DNA of 6,253 bases from Burkholderiales bacterium (GTDB lineage Bacteria > Pseudomonadota > Gammaproteobacteria > Burkholderiales > Burkholderiaceae_F). The stretch lies in the NCBI GenBank assembly GCA_024641225.1, contig JAHEDN010000161.1, positions 1 through 6,253 of the forward strand, given 5' to 3'. Below are positions 1 through 5,353 of the stretch, one piece after another. A program made the translations under genes and the position numbers. Position 1 is the stretch's first letter. Each line of letters opens with the position of its first letter. The notes under the pieces were generated by a model. It was given only the letters and a program-made list of their open reading frames with translations, searched no databases and was not told the origin of the DNA.

Positions 1-42
1 GTCTGGAACGGAGTGTGCAGTCGCGGGTCGGTCAGCAACTTC

Positions 43-726
43 TCAGCCGCGCAGCAGGCCCATCTGCGTCGCTTCGTAGACGGCCTCGCCGCGCGAGTGC
101 ACCGCCAGCTTGCGGTAGATTTTCTTGATGTGCGCGGTGACCGTGTGCGGCGAGATGCCGAGGATCTCGCCGATCTCGTTGAAGCTCATGCCCTTGGCCA
201 GCAGCTGCAGGATCTCCGTCTCGCGCGTCGACAGCGGGTTGTTGTCCGGCGATGGCCCGCCCGGGCGGGTGGTCCCGCTCCCCGTGCCGCCCATGCGGTT
301 GCGGATCGCGCGCAGCACGCTGCGCGCAACCACCGGGCTGACCGGCGAGCCGCCGGCGCGCAGCAGGCGGATGCACGAGACCACGTCGGCGGCGGTCGAG
401 TCCTTCAGGATGTAGCCGGTCGCGCCGGCCTCGATCGCCGAGACCACGTGTTGCTCGTCGCCGAAGACGGTGACCACCATGATGTCGACGTCGGGCCGCT
501 TCGCGCTCACCTGACGGATGAGGTCGGTGCCGTTGCCGTCGGGCAGGCCGAGGTCGATCAGCATCACGTCGAAGCGGGTGCGGTCGATCAGGTCCTGCGC
601 CTCGCGCTTGTTGGCGGCCACGCCGACCAGTTCGAGCGTCGGCTCGCTTTCGACGATCTGCCGGAAGCGCATCCGGAATTCCGGCTCGTCCTCGACGATC
701 AGTACGGTGGTCTTCTCGCTACTCAT
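43..726 (-). CDS. NarL/FixJ-family two-component response regulator
   Basis: This is a complete 227-residue cytoplasmic transcription regulator. Residues 6-122 form a receiver domain: the acidic pocket is E12-D13, the likely phosphoacceptor is D58 in the LIDLGLPDG stretch, the switch Thr is T86 and the conserved Lys is K108 in the GYILKDS motif. A Gly/Pro-rich linker (about 145-163) leads to a LuxR-type helix-turn-helix at about 164-225, with the family signature LSTRETEILQLLAKGMS and the recognition-helix region SPHTVTAHIKKIYRKL. Length and domain order are normal for the family. In this family a sensor kinase phosphorylates the Asp, which allows DNA binding. No kinase gene is visible in the window; only 42 bases remain downstream. 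The ATG start sits directly before the receiver domain, and no strong Shine-Dalgarno is visible. It probably has its own promoter in the gap before it. Its target genes cannot be read from the sequence. Confidence 0.95.
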   Translation of the reverse strand: MSSEKTTVLIVEDEPEFRMRFRQIVESEPTLELVGVAANKREAQDLIDRTRFDVMLIDLGLPDGNGTDLIRQVSAKRPDVDIMVVTVFGDEQHVVSAIEAGATGYILKDSTAADVVSCIRLLRAGGSPVSPVVARSVLRAIRNRMGGTGSGTTRPGGPSPDNNPLSTRETEILQLLAKGMSFNEIGEILGISPHTVTAHIKKIYRKLAVHSRGEAVYEATQMGLLRG

Positions 727-768
727 GGGGCGCTCGCTCGCTGGGAAAAGCTGGCAAGGCCGACGCGC

Positions 769-786
769 CGCCCGGGGCTCCGGGCG
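769..786 (-). other. GC-rich hairpin in the response regulator leader
   Basis: A perfect 7-bp inverted repeat (CGCCCGG at 769-775 and CCGGGCG at 780-786) encloses a 4-base loop. It lies 96 to 113 bases past the pdxH stop and 43 to 60 bases before the regulator's start codon. There is no T-run after it on either strand, so it is not a canonical intrinsic terminator. It could be a weak end signal for the pdxH transcript or a folded element in the regulator's mRNA leader. Confidence 0.35.
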
Positions 787-808
787 AGCGGCATCGCAGC
801 TTTACGGC

Positions 809-837
809 ATTCTAACCACGCCACTCATTTGCGTCAT
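809..837 (-). promoter_or_regulatory. Candidate sigma70 promoter of the response regulator gene
   Basis: Read on the minus strand, a -35-like hexamer ATGACG (837-832, four of six matches to TTGACA) is followed after exactly 17 bases by a -10-like hexamer TAGAAT (814-809, five of six matches to TATAAT). The site lies in the noncoding gap after pdxH and would start transcription near 802, giving a leader of about 75 bases before the ATG at 726. The gap is relatively AT-rich here compared with its surroundings. It is a consensus match read by eye and has not been tested. Confidence 0.45.
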
Positions 838-881
838 TGCTCGAAGCGGCTTACCGGAAAGGCACTAAGGCGCATCGCGCA

Positions 882-1514
882 TCAGGGCGACAGCCGTGCG
901 CGCGTCCAGCCGGAGTCGTCGCGCGTGTACAGCAGCCGGTCATGCAGCCGCGAGGGCCGGCCCTGCCAGAACTCGAACGCGTCGGGCGCCACGCGGTATC
1001 CGCCCCAGTACGGCGGCCGCTTCGGGCTCAGGCCGTGGCGCAGACCCATTTCGGCGGCCTGCGCCATCAGCCAGGCCTTGCCCGGAATCGGCTGGCTTTG
1101 CGGCGATGCCCAGGCGCCAATCCGGCTGGCCAGCGGCCGGGTGACGAAATAGGCGTCGGACTCCGCGTCGGAAACGCGCTCGACGGTGCCCTCGACGCGG
1201 ACCTGGCGCTCCAGTTCCGGCCAGAAGAACAGCAGTGCAGCGCGCGGATTGGCGGCCACTTCGCGGCCCTTGCGGCTGTCGAAATTCGTATAGAAGACGA
1301 AGCCCGCGTGGTCGAAGCCCTTCAGCAGCACCACCCGCGCCGACGGCCGTCCCTCGGCATCGGCCGTGGCCAGCGTCATCGCGTTCGGTTCCGGCAGCTT
1401 CGAGGCGAGTGCTTCGTCCCACCAGCGCGAGAACTGCCCGACCGGATCGGCATCGGCGTGCGCCTCGTCGAGCGCCTCGCGCTTGTAGTCGGTGCGCAGC
1501 TGCGAGATGTCCAT
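882..1514 (-). CDS. pdxH: Pyridoxamine/pyridoxine 5'-phosphate oxidase
   Basis: This cytosolic FMN enzyme oxidises pyridoxine 5'-phosphate or pyridoxamine 5'-phosphate to pyridoxal 5'-phosphate, the last step of the DXP-dependent vitamin B6 route and of B6 salvage. The 210-residue protein is full length for the family. The N-terminal FMN-binding split-barrel includes SARVVLLKGFD (58-68) and FYTNFDSRKG (74-83). The middle holds the conserved SRIGAWASPQSQPI stretch (130-143). The C-terminal family signature is intact at 180-193 (FEFWQGRPSRLHDR), and the protein ends in the typical RLSP. The ATG at 1514 gives the usual short N-terminal arm; no strong Shine-Dalgarno is seen. It begins 19 bases after the chaC stop, so it is probably the last gene of the four-gene operon. 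It is followed by a 155-bp gap. Confidence 0.97.
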   Translation of the reverse strand: MDISQLRTDYKREALDEAHADADPVGQFSRWWDEALASKLPEPNAMTLATADAEGRPSARVVLLKGFDHAGFVFYTNFDSRKGREVAANPRAALLFFWPELERQVRVEGTVERVSDAESDAYFVTRPLASRIGAWASPQSQPIPGKAWLMAQAAEMGLRHGLSPKRPPYWGGYRVAPDAFEFWQGRPSRLHDRLLYTRDDSGWTRARLSP

Positions 1515-1533
1515 GGCCGGCCGCAGTTTACGT

Positions 1534-2148
1534 TCAGGGCAACGACGTTCTCTGCGCCGCCCGGTGCGCCAGGCGCTCGAGGTGCGGATCGCGCAGGCCG
1601 ACCTCGTGCAGCGCCGCCACCGTGCGCTGCAGGTAGTCGAGGCTGGTTCCCCTGAGGCCGCGGGCGGTGACCAGGATGTCGATCACGTCGTCCTCGGTAA
1701 GATCGCCGCAGTAGTTGTGCGCGTCGCGACATACGACGAAGGCAAGCGCCTCGGCCTCGCCGCCGCTGCGCAGCCGCGCGCGCATCCAGGTCGGCTGGTA
1801 CGAACCGAGGAACATCTCGCGCTCCCAGAGCTGGCGGAAGACGTCGGCCACGTGGGCGGCGCAGATTCGATAGGCCATGCCCAGGCACGAGCCGCCGCGG
1901 TCGAGCCCGGCGACGATGCCGGGCGACTCATGCGTTCCTCGATACAGCACCGAACGCAGACAAAGGCGCCGGTGATAGCCGTGGATGTGGGCCGGCTCGC
2001 GCGCCTCGAACTCGAACTCGGGCTTCCAGATCAGCGAGCCGTATCCGAACACCCACAATGGCGAGCGTCCATCCCAGCGTGTCAGCGACGAGTCCAGCGA
2101 GGCCCGCAGCTGGGCCTCGCTCCAGCGGACCGGCGCGATCCTGGTCAC
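1534..2148 (-). CDS. chaC: ChaC-like gamma-glutamylcyclotransferase (glutathione-specific)
   Basis: The 204-residue protein belongs to the ChaC family, which cleaves reduced glutathione to 5-oxoproline and Cys-Gly in the cytosol. The substrate-loop signature is LWVFGYGSLIWKPEFEF (31-47). E111 in the LWEREMF stretch matches the position of the catalytic Glu known in eukaryotic ChaC proteins (the RE pair). The region around YLQRTVAALHEVGLRDPHLERL is typical of the C-terminal part. The start chosen is GTG at 2148, because it overlaps the stop of the upstream MFS gene as GTGA and gives a normal family length. The reading frame stays open far upstream (to 2904), but that part is Arg/Ala/Pro-rich, overlaps the MFS gene out of frame, and looks like no protein. 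The overlap suggests translational coupling. Family membership is certain; glutathione specificity is inferred from the family. Confidence 0.93.
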   Translation of the reverse strand: MTRIAPVRWSEAQLRASLDSSLTRWDGRSPLWVFGYGSLIWKPEFEFEAREPAHIHGYHRRLCLRSVLYRGTHESPGIVAGLDRGGSCLGMAYRICAAHVADVFRQLWEREMFLGSYQPTWMRARLRSGGEAEALAFVVCRDAHNYCGDLTEDDVIDILVTARGLRGTSLDYLQRTVAALHEVGLRDPHLERLAHRAAQRTSLP

Positions 2149-3299
2149 TGCGGTGCCCGCGCCAGGCGGCGCGCGGCGAGTCCTGCGCTGACGAGGACCG
2201 CCGCCATCAGCAGGAAAACGACGCGCGCGCCGAGCACGGCTCCGGCGGCACCGAAGACGAGCGGCAGCATCACGTGGCTGCTGTTCATGATCACGTGGCG
2301 CAGCCCGAGTGCCTCGCCGACACGGCCGTCCGGCGTCTTGCTGTGCAGCAGCGACAGCACGTTCGGATATGCGGCGCCTAGTCCGAGCCCGAGCAGGAAG
2401 GCGCAGCCGGCCAGCGGCAGGAACGAACCGGACCACGGCATCAGCGCGAACGCCAGCGCTGCCGTGAACAGCGTGAAGGTCAGCACCTGCCATTCGCGGA
2501 AGCGGCGCGACAGCCTCGGCATCGCGAGCCGGACCGTGAACGTGGCGACGGCGAAGCTGCCGAGCACCAGGCCGATCTCGGAAGCGGAGATGCCGACTGC
2601 GGTGCCGTGCACCGGCATCATGAAGGTCTGCAGGTCCCACGACATCGAGATCAGCGCGGTGGCGATCAGCACGTTGCGCAGGTCCCCGATCGACAGCAGT
2701 TCGAACATCGGTCGCGGCTCGGCGGCCCGCGGCGGCGCGTCGTGCGATGGCAGTTGTGCGCGGTGCCGGTACAGGAACGCGCCGTTGGCCAGCGTCACCA
2801 CGGTGAGCGCGGCAAACGCGGCGCGGTGACCGGCGAAGTCGATCAGCAGCCCGCTTGCGACCGGGCCGACCAGGCCTGCGACTGACGCGCCGAGGGCCAC
2901 CCACGAGAAATCGGCGGCGCGTCGGCTCGGGTCGGCACGCTGGCCGACGAGGTGGATCGTCGTCTGCTGGATCAGCATCGAGCCGGTGCCGATCAGGCAG
3001 GCCGCAACCAGCAGCGGCGCGATGTCGGCCACCGCGTATGGGAACAGCGCCGGCATCATGCTGCCGGCGGACAGCATCGCGGCGCCCGCAACCAGCGGCT
3101 TCAGCGGCCCGACCGCATCGAGCCAGCGGCCGGCGCGCACGGCGATCAGCATAGGCACGAGTGCGAACAGCGCCATCAGCACGCCGACGGTGAAGGTCGA
3201 GGCACCGTTGGCCAGCGCGTACAGCGAGCCGACCATGCGCGCCGACACGAAGGTCGTGTGCGTCAGTACGCCGAGTGTGACGATTGTGAACAGCGTCAT
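2145..3299 (-). CDS. Major facilitator superfamily (MFS) transporter
   Basis: The 384-residue inner-membrane protein has about 12 hydrophobic segments in two six-helix halves. They are split by a charged cytoplasmic loop near 178-205 (YRHRAQLPSHDAPPRAAEPR). The loop after the second helix carries an MFS motif-A-like GRWLDAVGPLK (57-67), with the expected G-x3-D-x2-G spacing. The second half has a comparable basic loop (PRLSRRFREW, 261-270) and a Gly-rich helix (LLGLGLGAAYPN, 302-313). The size fits proton-coupled drug or metabolite efflux MFS proteins, but no substrate can be read from the sequence. It starts 22 bases after the EamA gene's stop; the ATG at 3299 puts the first helix at the N-terminus. 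Its TGA overlaps the GTG of chaC, so the two are probably translationally coupled. The start has no clear Shine-Dalgarno. Confidence 0.92.
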   Translation of the reverse strand: MTLFTIVTLGVLTHTTFVSARMVGSLYALANGASTFTVGVLMALFALVPMLIAVRAGRWLDAVGPLKPLVAGAAMLSAGSMMPALFPYAVADIAPLLVAACLIGTGSMLIQQTTIHLVGQRADPSRRAADFSWVALGASVAGLVGPVASGLLIDFAGHRAAFAALTVVTLANGAFLYRHRAQLPSHDAPPRAAEPRPMFELLSIGDLRNVLIATALISMSWDLQTFMMPVHGTAVGISASEIGLVLGSFAVATFTVRLAMPRLSRRFREWQVLTFTLFTAALAFALMPWSGSFLPLAGCAFLLGLGLGAAYPNVLSLLHSKTPDGRVGEALGLRHVIMNSSHVMLPLVFGAAGAVLGARVVFLLMAAVLVSAGLAARRLARAPQ

Positions 3300-3321
3300 G
3301 GTGGTCGTGTCGATGCCGTGC

Positions 3322-4248
3322 TCAGTTGCGGCGCGGGCGCCAGGCCATCAGTGCCACGCCGGCACAGGTCACCGCCACGCCCGCCGCGGTGAGCATTGTC
3401 GGCACGACCGAAAACAGCAGCCACTCGAGGGCCACCGCGATGATCGGCGTCAGGTACAGCAGGCTGGTCACGCGCGTGGCCTCGCCGCGGCGCATCAGCG
3501 TGTGCAGCGCGTTGACGGCAAGGATCGACGTGAACACCACCAGAAAGCCGATCGCGCCCGCCAGCGCCCAGGCCGGATGTACCTCGAAGCCTTCGACGGC
3601 AATGGCCAGCGGCAGCAGCGTGACCAGCGTGGCGACGAACTGCACCAGCGCGGCGGCGCGCAGGTCGACGGTCGGGCAGAAGGCGCGCTGGTACAGCGTG
3701 CCGACGGTGATCGCCGTAAGCGCGAACAGCACGCTGCCGAGCGCGCCGAAGGTCACTGCGCGAACATCGACCTTGTGCCAGACCACCAGCGCGACGCCGG
3801 CCAGTCCGACGAGCACGCCGAGCCACTGGTAAGCGCGCAGCCGTTCGTGCAGCAGCGAGGCGGCGATGATCGCCGTGGCCAGCGGCTGCACCGACAGGAC
3901 CAGCGCCGCCACGCCGGCCGACATGCCGAGGTACTGCGCGTAGTGGCTGCCGCCAAGGTTGGCCGCGTGCATCAGCAGTCCGGCGACGACGACGTGCAGC
4001 CACTGCCGCTGAGTGGTCGGCCAGCGCAGCGGCTCGCGCCGGTGCCACCAGATCGTCAGCGGAATCAGCAACAGCACGCCGGTGGCAAAGCGCAGGACCA
4101 GAAACGTGAAGGGTGGCGCGTACTGAAGACCCGCCTTGGTCGCCAGGTAGCCCGAGCCCCAGGCCGTGACGAAGAACCAGGCCAGCACCGGCGAGGCGAG
4201 CCAGCGCGCGCCCGCGGGCGAAGGCAGTTGAGCTGCGTCGGGGGTCAT
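3322..4248 (-). CDS. EamA/DMT-family transporter (RhaT/YdcZ-like, 10 TM)
   Basis: The 308-residue inner-membrane protein consists of two EamA repeats (about 20-157 and 166-303), each with five hydrophobic segments, which is the classic 10-helix drug/metabolite transporter layout. Typical features are the first helix with FFVTAWGSGYLATKAGL (25-41), the LRFATG segment (52-57), and the conserved Glu of the first repeat's end in SLLHERLRAYQWLG (131-144, E135). The matching second-repeat stretch is SLLYLTPIIAVALEWLLF (262-279). Characterised EamA proteins export amino acids, cysteine-pathway metabolites or other small molecules; the substrate here is unknown. It is the first gene of the putative operon with the MFS gene, chaC and pdxH. 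The ATG at 4248 precedes a short polar N-terminus of about 15 residues. No good Shine-Dalgarno or promoter was recognised upstream. Confidence 0.93.
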   Translation of the reverse strand: MTPDAAQLPSPAGARWLASPVLAWFFVTAWGSGYLATKAGLQYAPPFTFLVLRFATGVLLLIPLTIWWHRREPLRWPTTQRQWLHVVVAGLLMHAANLGGSHYAQYLGMSAGVAALVLSVQPLATAIIAASLLHERLRAYQWLGVLVGLAGVALVVWHKVDVRAVTFGALGSVLFALTAITVGTLYQRAFCPTVDLRAAALVQFVATLVTLLPLAIAVEGFEVHPAWALAGAIGFLVVFTSILAVNALHTLMRRGEATRVTSLLYLTPIIAVALEWLLFSVVPTMLTAAGVAVTCAGVALMAWRPRRN

Positions 4249-4305
4249 CGGCGAAGGCGCGATTGTCGCACCGGCCGTTACAGCACCGCACGCTGCCTGA
4301 CGTGC

Positions 4306-4333
4306 TCGCCGCGAGGCGACGGGCGCAGCGCCC
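4306..4333. other. Two adjacent small hairpins in the usp/EamA gap
   Basis: The 102-bp gap between the usp stop and the EamA start holds two GC-rich inverted repeats. TCGCC (4306-4310) pairs with GGCGA (4315-4319) around a 4-base loop. GGGCGC (4321-4326) pairs with GCGCCC (4328-4333) with one central base, so in RNA it would form a shorter stem of about five pairs. Both fall 18 to 45 bases after the usp stop. Neither is followed by a T-run, so a role in ending the usp transcript is possible but weak. Confidence 0.3.
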
Positions 4334-4350
4334 GGACGGGACCTGGCGAC

Positions 4351-5250
4351 TCAGGCTTCGCGAATCAGCAGCAGCGGCGTCGCGCAGTGCGCGGCCACGC
4401 GCTGCGCCACGGAGCCGAGCACCGCAGCCTTGACGGCGCCGTAGCCGTGCGAGCCCAGCACCAGCAGGTCGAGTTTCTGTTTCTTTGCGTAGGCGGCGAT
4501 CTCGTCGCCGGCCGCGCCGGTCAGGCCGACTGCGTCGATCGCAATGCGGCCGGCGTCGAACAGCGCACGCACGGGGCCGATTGCCTTGTCGAAGGCCTGC
4601 TGCTGCATCGACTTGATCTCCTCGGCCGAGTAGGCGGGCAGCGCGATGCCGGCCATGTCGGGCATCGCGCTGCCCGCGAAGTCGGGCACGGCATGGATCA
4701 CGGTGACCTGCGGCTTTGCCCCGAGCAGCGCGCGGTGCTTCAGCACGTACTTCACCGCGGCGATCCCGTAGTCGCTGCCGTCGACAGCGATGCCGACGTT
4801 GAGCGAGTCGCCCGGCGCCGGGCCGTGGCCGCGCAGCAGCAGCAGCGGCTTCTTCGTTCGACCAAGCACGCCGAGCGTCACCGAGCCGAACAGCAGGCTG
4901 GCCAGCGCGCCGTGCCCGTGCGAGCCCATCGCGATGAGGTCGACTTCGGCGGCGTCGGCGCGGCGGGCGATCTCGTCGGCCGGATGCCCGACGGCATAGT
5001 CGGTTGCCGCGGCCACGCCGGCGCGCTTCAGCGACGACAGCGCCCCCTTCAGCGCCTTCTTCGACTCGTCTTGGTAGTAGTTGGTGACTGCCGCCTTGCC
5101 GATCAGGCGCGCCGCGCGCACCGGCACCTCGAGCTGCACGTTCAGCAGCAGCACCTCGGGGCTGGCGCCGATCAGCGTGGTGCGCGAGGCGATGAACTCG
5201 ATCGCTGCCCGGCTGTATTTGCTGCCGTCGACCGGCACCAGGATCCTCAT
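4351..5250 (-). CDS. Tandem universal stress protein (UspA family, two domains)
   Basis: The 299-residue cytoplasmic protein has two complete Usp domains, about 1-141 and 151-299. Each begins with a strand carrying a conserved Asp (D8 in ILVPVDGS, D157 in GIAVDGSDYG). Each ends in the ATP-binding motif G-2x-G-9x-G-S: G109/G112/G122-S123 in domain one and G266/G269/G279-S280 in domain two. Both copies match that spacing, which predicts a nucleotide-binding type of Usp. Family members help survival under starvation, oxidative or respiratory stress; the exact role here is unknown. The ATG at 5250 was chosen because it begins directly at the first Usp strand and has a GGGGG run seven bases upstream that can serve as ribosome binding site. 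An in-frame ATG at 5349 would add 33 residues that do not resemble Usp. The gene is transcribed divergently from the TAXI receptor. Confidence 0.95.
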   Translation of the reverse strand: MRILVPVDGSKYSRAAIEFIASRTTLIGASPEVLLLNVQLEVPVRAARLIGKAAVTNYYQDESKKALKGALSSLKRAGVAAATDYAVGHPADEIARRADAAEVDLIAMGSHGHGALASLLFGSVTLGVLGRTKKPLLLLRGHGPAPGDSLNVGIAVDGSDYGIAAVKYVLKHRALLGAKPQVTVIHAVPDFAGSAMPDMAGIALPAYSAEEIKSMQQQAFDKAIGPVRALFDAGRIAIDAVGLTGAAGDEIAAYAKKQKLDLLVLGSHGYGAVKAAVLGSVAQRVAAHCATPLLLIREA

Positions 5251-5314
5251 GTCCACGCCCCCAGCGGTTGTCGTTGTCGATGCTGCGAGCCAGTCTACGT
5301 CAGCGCAGGCGCGA

Positions 5315-5339
5315 CCGCCGACCCTTGCATAATCGGCGG
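5315..5339. promoter_or_regulatory. Operator-like inverted repeat between divergent usp and TAXI genes
   Basis: CCGCCGA (5315-5321) and TCGGCGG (5333-5339) are perfect 7-bp inverted arms separated by 11 bases (total 25 bp), in the 103-bp region between the two divergent starts. A -10-like CATAAT (5328-5333, five of six matches) sits over the right half on the plus strand and could serve the TAXI gene, but no convincing -35 lies upstream of it. The spacing suits a dimeric regulator's site. It could equally be a chance repeat in GC-rich DNA. Confidence 0.35.
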
Positions 5340-5353
5340 CGGACACCACGACG

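Noticed and set aside
1..42. Possible start of another minus-strand gene (TTG at 38) downstream of the response regulator, perhaps a kinase
   Set aside because: About a dozen codons are too few to recognise anything, and other frames are also open; no support for a call.
769..786. Intrinsic terminator after pdxH
   Set aside because: The stem is good, but no T-run follows on the minus strand, so it is listed only as a hairpin.
13..1152. Long plus-strand open frame (379 codons) across the response regulator and part of pdxH
   Set aside because: It is antisense to two clearly recognised genes, its product is rich in Arg/Ala/His with no domain, and such frames are expected opposite GC-rich coding sequence.
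1492..2829. Plus-strand open frame of 445 codons antisense to chaC and the MFS gene
   Set aside because: The translation is low-complexity Arg/Ala/Ser-rich with no recognisable motif and lies opposite two certain genes; it is a GC-codon-bias shadow.
2149..2904. N-terminal extension of the chaC frame (252 extra codons)
   Set aside because: It overlaps the MFS gene out of frame, looks like frame-shifted translation (Arg/Ala-rich), and the family length fits the GTG at 2148.
3296..4291. Minus-strand 331-codon frame overlapping the EamA gene
   Set aside because: It is a different frame of the same strand; the in-frame EamA protein is hydrophobic with two clear repeats, while this one is Arg/Ala-rich without structure.
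5251..5349. 33-residue N-terminal extension of the usp gene from the ATG at 5349
   Set aside because: The Usp fold begins exactly at the ATG at 5250, which has a G-rich ribosome-binding candidate; the extension has no Usp similarity and would fill nearly the whole divergent promoter region.
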